Positions 10,200 to 25,813 are shown, counted from the first letter of the stretch. The stretch: DNA of 64,000 bases from Amycolatopsis sp. FBCC-B4732 (GCF_023008405.1 NZ_CP095376.1:2814001-2878000); one strand, 5' to 3'. Notes: generated by a model not told the origin, from the sequence alone. A program made the numbers and translations.

Positions 10200-13180
10200 A
10201 TGACCGACACGAAGGAATGGACGTTCCCGGCCTCGTTCGGGCAGGAGCGGATCTGGCTGTCGAACCAGCTCGACCTGGCGTCCCCGGTGTACAACCTCCC
10301 TTGCCAGGTGCGGCAGGACCTGCCGCTCACCGAGGGGCAGTGGCGGGCCGCGCTCGGCGTGGTCGTCGGGCGGCACGAAGCCCTGCGCACGGCGTTCCGG
10401 ATGGACGGCGGCGAGCTCGTCCAGGTGGTGCACGCCGACGTCCCGATCGACCTCGAGGTGCACGACCTGCGTGACCTCCCGGAGCGGGAGGCCCGCGCGG
10501 CCGAGCTGGCCGAGGCGATCGCCCGCCGCCCGATCCCCCTGGACGCGGCCCCGCCGTGGCGGGCCCAGCTGTGCCGGCTCGGCGACGCCGACTGGCTGCT
10601 GACGTTCGTCGTGCACCACACGGTGTTCGACGCCGGCTCGGTCCTGGTGCTGGCGAGCGAACTCGACGAGGCCTGCGACGCGGCCGCGGAGGGGCGGCTG
10701 CCGAAGCTGCCCGAGCTGGCCATCCAGTACCCGGACTACTCGGCGTGGCAGCGCGGCCAGCTGCCGCTCGTGCGCGCGCAGCTGGACTACTGGCGCGAGC
10801 GGCTCGCCGGGCTCCCGCCGGTGCACAGCCTGCCCACCGACCGGCCGCGGCCCGCGGGGTTCGGCTTCGACGGCGGCCAGGTCGACTTCACCCTCCCGGA
10901 TGGCCTGCTCGACCGGGTCGGGGAGGTCGGCCGCGAGCTGTCGGCGTCGCCGTTCATGGTGCTGCTCGCCGGGTACACCGCGCTGCTGGCGCGGCTGTCC
11001 GGGACGACCGACGTCGTGGTCGGGGTGCCGGTCGCCGGGCGCGACCTGCCCGAACTCGCGCCGCTGATCGGCATGTTCGTCAACCAGCTCGCCATCCGGG
11101 TCGACTGCGGCGGCGACCCGGCGTTCGCCGAGCTGGTCGGCCGGGTCCGCACCGCCGTGCTCGACGCCATCGAGCACGGCCGGGTGCCCTTCCAGCTGGT
11201 CGCCGACGCGGTGCGCCCGGAGCGCGACCCGGCGGTGCAGGCGCTCTACCAGATCGGCTTCAACTTCATCCCCGACTCGGGCATCGAGCCGGTCCGCTAC
11301 GCCACCGCCAAGGACGACGTCGCGATCGACCTCACCGCGACCGGTGGCCGGCTGCTGTACCGCACCGACCTGTTCGACCGCGAGACCGCGGAGTCGATGG
11401 CCGAGCGGTTCCTGCGCCTCCTCGTCGCGGCGGTCGAGGACCCGGCGGTCTCGGTCGCGGATCTGCCGCTGCTGTCGGACGCCGAACGCCGTCAGGTCGA
11501 AGAGTGGAGCGGTTCGTCCACCGAGGACGCTCCGCTGTTCGTCGAGCGGTTCGAAGAGCAGGTGCGGGCGACGCCCGACGCGGTCGCGGTGGACCTCGGC
11601 GGCACGTCCTTGACGTACGCCGAGCTGAACGCGCGGGCCAACCGCGTCGCGCACCGGCTCGGTGCCGGCGGGGTCGTCGGCGTCTGCGCACCGAACTCGG
11701 CGGAGCTGGTCGTGGGCATCCTGGGCGCGCTCAAGAGCGGCGCGGCCTACGTCCCGCTCGACCCGGCGAACCCGGCCGCGCGGCAGGCACTGGTCCTGGC
11801 CGACGCCGGGGCCCGCGTCGTGCTGACCGCAGGCGACGGCGCCCTCGACGTCGAGACGCTGGACCTGGGCGATCCGGCGGTGTGGGCGGAGTCGTCCGAA
11901 GCGGACCCCGCGCGGCCGGGGCCGGACGACATCGCCTACGTCATCTACACGTCCGGCTCGACCGGGCGGCCCAAGGGCGTCCAGGTGGGGCACCGGGCGC
12001 TCGCCACCTACCTCGGCTGGGCGCGGGAGGCGTACCCGAGCCTGGCCGGCCGCGCGCTGCTGCACACGTCGGCGTCGTTCGACCTCACCGTCACGACGCT
12101 GCTCGGCCCGCTCACCGCCGGCGGGTCCATTGTGGACTCGGGCCGGCCGGACTTCGTCAAGGCCACCCCGACACACCTCGCCGTGCTGCCGGAAGAGTCG
12201 TACCCGGCCGGTGACCTGGTCCTCGGCGGCGAGGCGTTGCCGGGCGAGGCCGTGCGGCCGTTCGCCGGGATCTTCGTCACCAACGAATACGGGCCGACCG
12301 AAGCGACCGTCGGGTGCATCGCCCACCGGCTGGACGGCCCGGTCGACGGGCCGGTGCCGATCGGCCGCCCGAACCCGGGCACCCGCGCCTACGTCCTCGA
12401 CGAGCGCCTGCGGCCGGTGCCGCCGGGCGTCGTGGGCCAGCTCCACCTGGCGGGCGCCCAGCTTGCCCACGGCTACCTCGGGCTGCCCGAGCTGACCGCG
12501 GAACGGTTCCCGGAGGGCCCGTACGGGCGGATGTACGCCACCGGCGACCTCGCCCGCTGGCGCCGCGACGGCACCCTCGACTACCTCGCCCGGACCGACG
12601 ACCAGGTCAAGCTGCGCGGCTTCCGGATCGAGCCGGGCGAGGTGGAGGCCGCCCTGCGCGAGCTGCCGGAGATCCGGGACGCGGCCGTCGCGGTCCGCGA
12701 AGGAACCCTCGTCGGGTACGTCGTCGGCAACGCGGACGGCGCCGCCGAGGCGCTGCGGGCCACGCTGCCCGAGTACCTGGTGCCGACGGTGTTCGTCACG
12801 CTCGACGCGCTGCCGGTGGCGGCGAGCGGCAAGCTCGACCGGGCCGCGCTGCCCGATCCGCAGCTCGGCGGCGAGGCGGAGTACGTGGCCCCGAGCACCG
12901 CGGCCCAGGAGCTGGTCGCCGAAGTGCTGGGCGAACTCCTCGGCATCGAGAAGCTCGGCGTGCACGACGACTTCTTCGCCCACGGCGGCAATTCACTGCT
13001 CGCGATCCGCGCGATGGCCCGGATCCGCAAGCAGGTCGGCGTCGAACTGCCGGTCCGCGGCCTGTTCTCGTTCACCACGGTGGCCGGGCTTGCCGCCGAG
13101 GTCGAACGGCGGCTCGAAGCCGACCTCGACCAGCTCAGCGACGAAGAGGTCCGGGCCCAGCTGGCCGAAGGTGAGCAGGC

Positions 13181-13184
<4 letters not shown>
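10200..13184 (+). CDS. NRPS module C-A-T, predicted Asn-activating
   Basis: 994 aa; ATG preceded by AGGAG (gap of 10 bp from the PKS). Condensation domain about 1-430 with HHTVFDA, the usual final Gly of HHxxxDG replaced by Ala; it should accept the acyl chain from the PKS carrier protein. Adenylation domain about 445-880 (YTSGSTGRPKG, NEYGPTEAT, YATGDLARW). The eight pocket residues read D-L-T-K-V-G-E-V, one change from the textbook Asn code DLTKLGEV and two from the Asp code DLTKVGHI, so Asn is most likely and Asp second. Carrier protein Ser932 in GGNSL. The C-terminus is followed by a 4-bp overlap with the next NRPS gene. The SyrP-like hydroxylase downstream could act on this carrier-bound residue. 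Confidence 0.95.
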
Positions 13185-18570
<5,386 letters not shown>

Positions 18571-18574
<4 letters not shown>

Positions 18575-19833
18575 GCGACGTCGTGCTGATCAGGGAAGCG
18601 CGCGGGCACTGGGTCGGCGAGGTCGCCGCCGCGGTGCACGCGGCCGGGCACCGCGCGGTGCTGTTCGCGCCACCGGTGGAGGCGGCCGAGCGGACCTCGC
18701 TCGCCGCGGTCGTGGACGAGGTGGTCGCCGTCGACGACGTCTACGACGCCGAAGCCGTCGCCGCCCGGATCCGCTCGGCGGTCGGGGTGCCCGCCGCCGT
18801 GCTGACCGGTTCGGACGGGGCCATCGCGAGCACCGCCCGGGTCGCCGAGCTGCTCGGCGTCGCGCGGTGCCCGGCGTCGGTGTTCGCCCTGTGCGCGGAC
18901 AAGTTCGCGGTCCGGGAAGCGCTGGCCGCGGCCGGCCTGCCGGGTCCCGCGGCGGCGCTGATCTCCTCGGCCGCTTCGGCGGCCGAGGTGGCCGAGCGGG
19001 TCGGGCTGCCCGCGATCGTCAAGCCGGTCAACGGCGCCGGGAGCAACCTCGTGCGCACGGTGTCCACTGTGGATGAGCTGGCGGCCGCGTACGAGCTGCT
19101 GGCCGCGCGGCTGCCCGAGTCCGCGGACCCGCGTTACCACCGTCCACTGGGGACGCTCGACCCGGCGTCGACGTTCCTCGTCGAAAGCCTGCTGCGGGGG
19201 CCGGAGTACGCGGTGGACGTGCTGGTCCGCGACGGCGTCGCCGAGCCGGTCGAGATCCTCGACAAGCCGCTGATCGACGAGCGCAAGTTCGAGCTGGTGC
19301 TGTCCTGCCCGCCGGCCGGGCTCTCCGGCGAGCGGGCCGCACTGGTCACGTCGGCGGCGTCCGCCGCGGTCCTCGCGCTCGGGCTCGACAACACGATCGC
19401 GCACGTCGAGGTGATCGACGACGAGCGGCGCGGCCCGACGATCGTCGAGGTCAACGCGGGCCGCCCGGCGGGCTCGATCATGCCGCTGCTGGCCAAGCTG
19501 CGCACCGGCGTCGACGTGTTCGCCGAGCTGACCGCCCTCGCCCTCGGCGCGCCGCCGCCCGCGCGCGAGCCGGCGAAGCTGCCGATCCCGCTGGGCATGC
19601 TGATCCTCTACGCGACCGGGTCCGGCACCCTGACCGGCATCGGCGGCCTCGACGAGGTCGCCGCGCTGCCGGAGGTCGTCGACGTGGTCACGACGGTCTC
19701 GCCCGGCCAGGTGCTCACCGACGAGCAGGAGACGTACGCGGTCAACCTCGTCGTCGCCGGGTTCGCCGACCACGAAGACCTGGCCGCGCTGCACGCCGAG
19801 GCGAGCAAGCTGATCCGGCTGGAGGTCGCGTGA
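18571..19833 (+). CDS. ATP-grasp ligase, copy 1
   Basis: 420 aa; GTG start overlapping the NRPS stop (GTGA). ATP-grasp fold: an N-terminal pre-ATP-grasp region (about 1-100), AIVKPVNGAGSNLVRT as the ATP-binding Lys/loop segment, GPEYAVDVLVRDG in the central strand, and HVEVID plus IVEVNAGRPAG supplying metal-binding Glu and Asn. A C-terminal extension of about 100 residues follows. Family members join a carboxylate to an amine or other nucleophile through an acyl phosphate. The next gene is a close paralogue, so the two probably act on related substrates or as a heterodimer. In this cluster they could make an unusual building block or add an amino acid to the released peptide; the substrate is unknown. 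Confidence 0.85.
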
Positions 19834-21083
19834 AGACCGCGTTCATCGTGCGGGAAACGCACGGGCAGTGGATCGCGGACTTCGCGGCCGCCGTCCGGGC
19901 CGCCGGCTGGCGGGCCGAGCTCGTCACCGAGCCCCTGGACGACGGCGAGCCGGAGTACCAGGTCGACGGCTTCGTCGTGGTCGACGACGTCCGGGATGCG
20001 CCCGCGGTGGCCGAAGCGCTCCGCGAGCGGGAGCCCGCCGCGGTGCTGACCGCGGCGGAGGGGATCATCGCGAGCACCGCCCGGATCGCCGAGCTGCTCG
20101 GCGTCGCCCGCTGCCCGGCGGACGTGTTCACGCTGGCGCACAACAAGTTCGCCGTCCGGCAGGCCCTCGCCGCGGCCGGGTTGCCGGGGCCGCGGGCCGC
20201 GTTGTTCGCCGATCCGGCGCAGGCGCCCGCGATCGCCGCGGAGGTCGGTCTCCCCGCGATCGTCAAGCCGGTCAACGGCGCCGCCAGCACACTCGTCCGC
20301 ACGGTGTCCACTGTGGATGAGCTGGTCGCGGCCTATCACCTCCTGGCCACCCGGCTGCCGGAGAACCCGGACGCGCGCTACCACCGCCCGCTGCCGGGAC
20401 CCCTCGACCCGTTGCGGGTGTTCCTGGTGGAGAGCCTGCTCGACGGGCCGGAGTACGCGGTGGACGTGCTCGTCCGGGACGGGGCCGCCGAACCCGTCAC
20501 CGTGGTCGGCAAGCCGCTGATCGACGAGCGGAAGTTCGAGCTGGGCATGGTCTGCCCGCCGTTCGGGCTGTCGGCCGAGCGAGCGCGGCTCGTCACCGAG
20601 GCCGCGTCCGCCGCGGTGCTGGCCCTGGGGCTGGACTCGACGTGCGCGCACGTCGAGGTGATCGACGACGCCGTGCTCGGCCCGGTGATCGTCGAGGTCA
20701 ACGCCGGGCGGCCCGCCGGGGGAGCGCAACCGGCGTTGCTGAAGCTCGCCACCGGCATCGACGTCACCGCCGAAGCGGTTTCGCTGGCTCTCGGTACGCC
20801 GCCACCCGCGCGCGGCACCGGGCTGCCCGTGCCGGTCGGATACCTCGTCCTCTACGCCGAGGGCACCGGACGGCTCGTGCGCGTCGAAGGCACCGAAGAA
20901 GTCGCGGACCTGCCGGAGGTCCTCGACGTCGTCACCATCGTTTCGCCCGGCCAGGTGCTCAGCGACGACCAGGAGATCTACGCCGTGAACGTCCTCGTCG
21001 CCGGCTTCGCCGACGTCGACGACCTGGCCGCGCTGCACGCCGAGGCCGCCAAGCTCGTCCGATTCGAACTGGAGGGGTCATGA
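19830..21083 (+). CDS. ATP-grasp ligase, copy 2
   Basis: 417 aa; GTG start overlapping the stop of copy 1. It aligns along its whole length with the preceding gene and shares AIVKPVNGA, RTVSTVDEL, LIDERKFEL, GPEYAVDVLVRDG and VEVNAGRPAG, so the pair arose by tandem duplication and then diverged. ATP and metal ligands are retained in both copies, which argues against one being a dead subunit. One residue difference at the P-loop-like segment is Ala-Ser-Thr here against Gly-Ser-Asn in copy 1. The 3' end overlaps the hydroxylase start (ATGA). Carboxylate-amine ligase activity is inferred from the fold only. Confidence 0.85.
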   Translation: MKTAFIVRETHGQWIADFAAAVRAAGWRAELVTEPLDDGEPEYQVDGFVVVDDVRDAPAVAEALREREPAAVLTAAEGIIASTARIAELLGVARCPADVFTLAHNKFAVRQALAAAGLPGPRAALFADPAQAPAIAAEVGLPAIVKPVNGAASTLVRTVSTVDELVAAYHLLATRLPENPDARYHRPLPGPLDPLRVFLVESLLDGPEYAVDVLVRDGAAEPVTVVGKPLIDERKFELGMVCPPFGLSAERARLVTEAASAAVLALGLDSTCAHVEVIDDAVLGPVIVEVNAGRPAGGAQPALLKLATGIDVTAEAVSLALGTPPPARGTGLPVPVGYLVLYAEGTGRLVRVEGTEEVADLPEVLDVVTIVSPGQVLSDDQEIYAVNVLVAGFADVDDLAALHAEAAKLVRFELEGS

Positions 21084-22018
21084 CCGCCGATCTCGCTGCG
21101 CCGCTGGGGCAGCTGCAGGGCAACGAGCACACCAAGATCGCCGTCTTCCCGGCCGCGGACTTCGCGGCCGTCGAGGCGCAGCTGCCGCAGGTGCGGGAGC
21201 ACCTGCGCGACCACGGCGCGATCCTGCTGCGCGGCCTGCCCGCCGACCTCGACCTGTTCAACCGGGTCACCGAGACGATCGGCGGCGCGCTGCTCAGCTA
21301 CACCGAACGTTCGACGCCGCGGTCGAACGTGGCGGGCAACATCTACACCTCGACCGAGTACCCGCCCGCCGAGTCGATCCCGATGCACAACGAGAACTCG
21401 TACTCGGCGAGCTGGCCCGCGCGGCTGTTCTTCCTGTGCGACACCGCCGCCGAAACCGGTGGGGCCACGCCGATCGCGGACAGCCGGGCGATGTACCGGC
21501 TGCTGCCGGCAGACCTCCGCGAGCGGTTCGCCGGCGGCGTCACCTACGCGCGCGCGTTCCGCGAAGGGCTCGGGCTGACGTGGCAGGAGGCGTTCCAGAC
21601 CGAGGACCGCGCGGTCGTCGAGGACTACTGCGCGCGCAACGGCCAGACGTTCGAATGGACCGAGGACGGGCTGCGCACCCGGCACGTCCGGCCGTCGTTC
21701 GTGGTGGAAGAGCACACCGGGGACACCGTGTGGTTCAACCAGGCCAACCTGTTCCACGTCTCGAGCCTCGGTGAAGAGGTCAGCGAGGCGCTGCTGGAGC
21801 TGTACCCCGAGGCGGACCTGCCGCGCAACGCCTACTTCGCCGACGGCAGCCCGATCCCGGTCGAGGACCTGGCGAAGGTGCGGGAGGTCTACGACGAGGT
21901 CAGCTACGCGTTCCCGTGGCAGGCCGGCGACATCATGGTGATCAACAACATGCTGATGGCGCACGGCCGCGAGCCGTTCACGGGCAAGCGGCGCATCCTG
22001 GTGGCGATGACGGGATGA
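21080..22018 (+). CDS. TauD/TfdA (SyrP-like) Fe(II)/2-oxoglutarate dioxygenase
   Basis: 312 aa; ATG overlapping the previous stop. The iron facial triad is visible: His103-x-Glu105 in PMHNENS, and His295 in MLMAHGRE; the Arg in GKRRIL fits the 2-oxoglutarate carboxylate ligand. The ETGGATPIAD segment and the HxE (not HxD) ligand pair resemble SyrP-type enzymes, which beta-hydroxylate carrier-bound amino acids in NRPS pathways. The Asn (or Asp) module is the obvious substrate candidate, giving a beta-hydroxy residue; Ser or the polyketide part are alternatives. Overlaps the following gene by 4 bp, so it is made together with the assembly line. Confidence 0.9.
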   Translation: MTADLAAPLGQLQGNEHTKIAVFPAADFAAVEAQLPQVREHLRDHGAILLRGLPADLDLFNRVTETIGGALLSYTERSTPRSNVAGNIYTSTEYPPAESIPMHNENSYSASWPARLFFLCDTAAETGGATPIADSRAMYRLLPADLRERFAGGVTYARAFREGLGLTWQEAFQTEDRAVVEDYCARNGQTFEWTEDGLRTRHVRPSFVVEEHTGDTVWFNQANLFHVSSLGEEVSEALLELYPEADLPRNAYFADGSPIPVEDLAKVREVYDEVSYAFPWQAGDIMVINNMLMAHGREPFTGKRRILVAMTG

Positions 22019-22656
22019 CCGCCCCGGTGGTGGTACTGCTCGCGCACCCGCGGCCCGGGAGCTTCAACCACGCGCTCGCCGGCCGGGTCGTCGCGGCACT
22101 GGAGCGGGCCGGGGTGCCGGTGCGGTTCCACGACCTGTACGCCGAGGGCTTCGACCCGGTGCTCACCGCGGAAGAGGCCTACACCAGCGGAACCCGGGCG
22201 GAGGAGTTCCTCGCCGCCGAACCGGACCCGCTGGTGCGGCGCCACCGCGAGGAACTGCGCGAAGCGGGCGGCCTCGTCGCGATCCACCCGAACTGGTGGG
22301 GCAAGCCACCGGCGATCCTCAGCGGCTGGCTCGACCGGATCCTCGTCCCCGGCGTCGCGTACCGCCTCGACGACGCGGGCGGCGCCCCCGAGTCGCTGCT
22401 TTCGTTGCGGCGGCTGCTGGTGGTGAACACGTCCGACACGACGGAGGAGCGCGAGCGAACGCTGTTCGGCGACCCGCTCGACGCGATCTGGCGGCGCTGC
22501 CTGGCGCCGTACCTCGGCGAGCCGCAGGTCCACCGGCTCGTGCTGCGGGTGGTGGCCGACGCGGGCGGAGACCGCCGCGCGGAGTGGCTCGACGAGGTCG
22601 AAGCGGAGGCGGCCCGGCTCTTCGGGGCGCGTGTGACGTCGGACGGCGGGTCTTGA
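22015..22656 (+). CDS. NAD(P)H-dependent flavodoxin-fold oxidoreductase (NQO/MdaB/YwrO type)
   Basis: 213 aa; ATG overlapping the hydroxylase stop. Flavodoxin-like fold with the FMN-binding opening LLAHPRPGSFNHAL, the HPNWWGKPPAILSGWLDRI segment characteristic of quinone reductases, and VVNTSDTT. Such enzymes move hydride from NAD(P)H through FMN to quinones, nitro groups or activated alkenes. It is the last gene of the coupled set, so it may reduce an intermediate (for example the enoyl product expected from the PKS module) or protect against the product. The role is inference. A dyad about 50-75 bp after the stop could end the transcript. Confidence 0.85.
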   Translation: MTAPVVVLLAHPRPGSFNHALAGRVVAALERAGVPVRFHDLYAEGFDPVLTAEEAYTSGTRAEEFLAAEPDPLVRRHREELREAGGLVAIHPNWWGKPPAILSGWLDRILVPGVAYRLDDAGGAPESLLSLRRLLVVNTSDTTEERERTLFGDPLDAIWRRCLAPYLGEPQVHRLVLRVVADAGGDRRAEWLDEVEAEAARLFGARVTSDGGS

Positions 22657-22682
22657 CCTCAGTGCGGTAAGGCGGCGGGTCT

Positions 22683-22730
22683 TGAATGAGTCATTCAGGT
22701 CACCGGAGGTCTTGAATGGACTCAAGACCT
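22683..22730. terminator. Two consecutive dyads after the PKS-NRPS cluster
   Basis: The first is TGAATGA-G-TCATTCA (22683-22697). The second is a perfect 9-bp stem AGGTCTTGA / TCAAGACCT with a 6-base loop (22707-22730). They lie 26 and 50 bp after the last cluster stop codon. No T-run follows, so factor-independent termination is plausible but not certain. Confidence 0.5.
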
Positions 22731-22741
22731 CCGCCGCCCGC

Positions 22742-22906
22742 CGCCCGTGCGACCCAGCGCTCGCCGGACCCGGCAACCCGACGCCTTCCCCGACCCGCCA
22801 ACCCAACGCCCGCCCAAGCGCTCTCCCGACCCGGCACCTCACGCCCGTGCAACCCAGCGCTCGCCGGACCTGCGCAACCCCACGCCCGTGCGACCCAGCG
22901 CTCGCC
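22742..22906. repeat. C-rich imperfect direct repeats, non-coding
   Basis: A 24-base unit beginning CGCCCGTGC and ending AGCGCTCGCC occurs at 22742, 22842 and 22883 with at most one difference, plus a degenerate copy near 22808. Spacing is irregular (100 and 41 bp). The strand is skewed C-over-G. I see no credible gene between 22657 and 23034. Confidence 0.7.
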
Positions 22907-23034
22907 CGACCCGCCAACCCCTCGGCCGCCCGAGCCGCTATCCGCCTACCGGCGGCCGCCGCCCGCTGGCGGGGTTGGCCGGGGCCAGGGAGCCGGTGCG
23001 GTGAACGACCCTTTCATGAGCTTCTCCGGGCCCC

Positions 23035-23937
23035 TCAGCGGTAGGTGTCGAGGACCAGCTTCGCCGCCTGGGCGAGCAGGCGGTCGTCCGGCTTGGCGTC
23101 CTTCGCCTTGCGGTCGGACAGCACCACCAGCACGATCGGCGCGCGGTCCGGCGGCCAGACGACCGCGATGTCGTTGCGCGTCGCGTAGTCGCCGGTCCCG
23201 GTCTTGTCGGCGACCGTCCAGCCGGCCGGGGTGCCCGCGCGGATCACCGCGTTGCCCGTGAGGTTGGCGCGCATCGTGTCCGTGTAGAAGGTCCGCTGCT
23301 CGGCGGGCAGCGCCGTGCCGACGGCGAACGCGCGCAGGTCGGCCGCCATCGCGTGCGGGGTGCTCGTGTCGCGGACGTCGCCCGGGGCCAGGTCGTTGAG
23401 GCCCGGCTCGATCCGGTCGACGTGCGTGGTGGTGTCGCCGATCCCGCGCAACACCGCGGCCAGCCCGGCCGGGCCGCCGAGCTCGCGGAACAGCAGGTTG
23501 GCGGCGGTGTTGTCGCTGTAGCGCAACGCCGCGTCGATCGCGTCGCGCAGGGACAGCCCGGTGTGCTTTTCGCCGATCGGCGAGTTCGGCTGGACGTCGG
23601 CCTTCGTGTAGGGCAGCACCTTCGCCAGCCCCGCCATGCTCGTGCGCTGGAGGACGGCCGCGGCGGAAAACGCCTTGTGCGTCGACGCGTAGCCGAAGCG
23701 CTCGTCGGCCCGGTGGGCGATCTCGCGGCCGGAGCCGGTGTCGATCGCGTACACGCCGAGGCGGGCGTCGAATTCGCGTTCGAGCGGAGCGAAGTCCGGT
23801 TGGGGCGCCACCGCGATCGAGGAGGTCGACGGCGCTGCCGGGGCCGGCGTCACGGTCGGCGTTTCGGCGGCGCACGCGGTGAGCGGGACGAGGGCCAGCG
23901 CGGCGAGCGCGGCCCACCGGACGTGGGGGAACGGCAC
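23035..23937 (-). CDS. Class A beta-lactamase, lipoprotein
   Basis: 300 aa from a GTG at 23937 with GGAAGGAAG just upstream; a longer open frame exists but lacks this ribosome site. The N-terminus is a lipoprotein signal with lipobox LTAC. All class A motifs are present: S-x-x-K as STHK, S-D-N as YSDN, the omega-loop E-x-x-L-N as EPGLN, and K-T-G as DKTGTG. The enzyme should hydrolyse beta-lactams from the outer face of the membrane. It is divergent from the LysR gene starting 108 bp away, the arrangement seen in the Streptomyces cacaoi blaL/blaA-blaB locus, so induction by a beta-lactam signal through the neighbours is likely. Whether it protects the producer from the adjacent cluster's product is only a suggestion. 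Confidence 0.96.
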   Translation of the reverse strand: MPFPHVRWAALAALALVPLTACAAETPTVTPAPAAPSTSSIAVAPQPDFAPLEREFDARLGVYAIDTGSGREIAHRADERFGYASTHKAFSAAAVLQRTSMAGLAKVLPYTKADVQPNSPIGEKHTGLSLRDAIDAALRYSDNTAANLLFRELGGPAGLAAVLRGIGDTTTHVDRIEPGLNDLAPGDVRDTSTPHAMAADLRAFAVGTALPAEQRTFYTDTMRANLTGNAVIRAGTPAGWTVADKTGTGDYATRNDIAVVWPPDRAPIVLVVLSDRKAKDAKPDDRLLAQAAKLVLDTYR

Positions 23938-24044
23938 GGTGCTTCCTTCCGGTCTTGATCGACATCCGCAGTCTCGCCGCGTTCGCTCATGCTGTCCAAG
24001 ACGCGAACGCACGGTTCGATGCCGGAATCGCATAGAGTGAGGTC
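23938..24044. promoter_or_regulatory. Divergent bla / LysR control region
   Basis: 107 bp between the starts of the beta-lactamase and the LysR-type gene. It contains a weak dyad CGAT-N6-ATCG near 24017, in a position where a LysR regulator of a divergent target would bind, and the LysR ribosome site GAGTGAGG. No clear sigma-70 hexamers were identified. Confidence 0.5.
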
Positions 24045-24914
24045 GTGGACCTGGTCGGCGGCTGCAGGGCGTTCGTGAGCGTGAGCGAGACGGGCAGCTT
24101 CACGGCGGGCGCGGCGCTCGCGCGCATCCCGCAGCCGGTCGCGAGCCGGCGGATCGCGGCGCTCGAACGGCACTTCGGCGAGCGGCTCTTCGACCGCTCC
24201 ACCCGCCGGGCCCGGCTGACCGCGTTCGGGCGTGACGTGCTCCCGTCGGCCCAGCGGCTCGTCCGGCTGGCCGACTCGCTGGAGCACGACGCCCGTCGCG
24301 CGCGGCTGCGGCCGATGCGGGTGGCCGTGCCCGGCACGTGCGGGGTGCGCGAGCTCGCCGAACTGGCCGCCGAAGCCCGGGCGCTCGACGTCCACCTGGA
24401 GTTCCGCGCCGCGGAGCCGGGGGAGCGGGCCGAACTCGTCCGGACGAGCGAGGTGCGGGCCGCGCTCACCGCCGTCCCGGCCGAGGAGGGCGTGTGGTCG
24501 GTGCCGCTGGGCGTCGCCGGGGTGGCGCCGCCGGGACCGCGGGTCGTGCACCTGGAGACGCTGCGGGCGGGCCGGTCCGGCGGCCCGCGGCGGCGCGTGT
24601 GGATCCAGCCCGAGGACGACGTCCCGCACGTCCGCGACCGGGTGCTGCGGGTCCGCGACGCCGTCGGGCTGCCCCCGGCGCAGGTCGCGGTGGCCGGCTC
24701 GCTGACCGCGGCGGCCGCGGAGGTGTTCGCCTCGGCGGACCTGCTGGTCTGCTCGGTCGCGCAGGCCGCCGACCTCGAGCTGCATTGGCGCCCGATCGGC
24801 GAACTCGACCTCGCGCGCGGCTTCGGCGTCGCGGCCACGCTGGGCGAAGACGCCGAACGGCTGCGCACGGTGCTGCGGGAAGCCGTCGGACGCTGCCTGG
24901 GAGCCGCGTCGTGA
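24045..24914 (+). CDS. LysR-family regulator, BlaA-like
   Basis: 289 aa; GTG start with GAGTGAGG upstream. N-terminal winged HTH (about 1-60): [40 protein letters not shown] read as separate helices, with the usual LTAFG after the wing. The C-terminal part is a short periplasmic-binding-like effector domain. Divergent to the class A beta-lactamase and coupled by a 4-bp overlap to a penicillin-recognising-protein-like gene. In S. cacaoi, BlaA (LysR) activates the beta-lactamase gene and needs BlaB, so the same circuit is proposed here from synteny. Confidence 0.9.
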   Translation: MDLVGGCRAFVSVSETGSFTAGAALARIPQPVASRRIAALERHFGERLFDRSTRRARLTAFGRDVLPSAQRLVRLADSLEHDARRARLRPMRVAVPGTCGVRELAELAAEARALDVHLEFRAAEPGERAELVRTSEVRAALTAVPAEEGVWSVPLGVAGVAPPGPRVVHLETLRAGRSGGPRRRVWIQPEDDVPHVRDRVLRVRDAVGLPPAQVAVAGSLTAAAAEVFASADLLVCSVAQAADLELHWRPIGELDLARGFGVAATLGEDAERLRTVLREAVGRCLGAAS

Positions 24915-25813
24915 GCACCGAAGCACTGGTCCGCGACCTGCGGGCGGAACTAAACGACGGCGGCCTGCGCGGCTCGTTCCTGGTGCGCGACCTGCGGTCG
25001 GGCGCCGAGGTGGGGATCGACCCGGATCGCGAGTACCCGATCGCGTCCCTGGTGAAGGTCCCGCTGGCGGCGGCGACCCTGGAGCGCATCCGCCGCGGCG
25101 AGCTCGACGGCGCCACCCAGCTGGAGGTCCCACCCGGCCGCGTCACCACGCCCGGCCCGATCGGCGTGACCCGCTTCCGCCACCCGGCCCGCATCGCCGT
25201 CGAGGACCTGCTGTACCTGAGCACGTGCCTCAGCGACGGCCAGGCGGCCGATGTCCTGTTCGGTCTGACGCCGCCGGCCGAGGTGGCGGCCCTGCTGACC
25301 GGCTGGGGCCTGAGCGGGATCGCGCTCCGGCACGAGCTGCGCGACCTGGTGGACACCCCGGCCGAGCGCTTCGACGCGGCCGAAGCCGACCTGGCCCACG
25401 CCCTGGCGATCGGCGCGGGCACGGCGGGCCAGGGCCACCGCCTGGCGCAGCTCGACGTATCGCGCGCGAACACGGCGTCCGCCCGGGCGGTGCTGGAGCT
25501 GTTACAGGCGCTGTGGACCCCCTCGAAGATCGACCCGACGGTGGCCGCGGGGGTGCGCGACCTGATGGCGAACAACGTGATCCGCCACCGCCTGACCCCG
25601 GACTTCGCCTCCGACGCGGCGAAGTGGTCGTCGAAAACGGGAACGCTGCTGAACATGCGCCACGAGGCCGGCGTGGTCGAGCACGCGGACGGTGGCGTGT
25701 TCGGTGTGGTGGCCCTGACGGAATCCCGTGTACCGGCGGCGATCCAGCCGGAGGCGGACGTGCTGATGTCCCGCGTCGCGCGGGCGTTGCGTGACCACTT
25801 GCGTGGTGCGTGA
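24911..25813 (+). CDS. BlaB-like serine penicillin-recognising protein
   Basis: 300 aa; GTG overlapping the LysR stop. It has the serine beta-lactamase fold motifs S-x-x-K (SLVK), S-D-G (CLSDGQ, in place of SDN) and K-T-G (SSKTGT), but lacks the E-x-x-L-N omega loop of class A enzymes and has no signal peptide. That combination matches BlaB of S. cacaoi, a cytoplasmic-facing protein required with BlaA for beta-lactamase induction and not itself a beta-lactamase. Likely role: sensing or transducing the inducer. It could alternatively be an unrelated serine hydrolase. Confidence 0.85.
   Translation: MSTEALVRDLRAELNDGGLRGSFLVRDLRSGAEVGIDPDREYPIASLVKVPLAAATLERIRRGELDGATQLEVPPGRVTTPGPIGVTRFRHPARIAVEDLLYLSTCLSDGQAADVLFGLTPPAEVAALLTGWGLSGIALRHELRDLVDTPAERFDAAEADLAHALAIGAGTAGQGHRLAQLDVSRANTASARAVLELLQALWTPSKIDPTVAAGVRDLMANNVIRHRLTPDFASDAAKWSSKTGTLLNMRHEAGVVEHADGGVFGVVALTESRVPAAIQPEADVLMSRVARALRDHLRGA

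Noticed and set aside
22742..22906. CRISPR-like array
   Set aside because: Repeats are few, irregularly spaced (100 and 41 bp) and spacers are repeat-like C-rich sequence; no cas genes.
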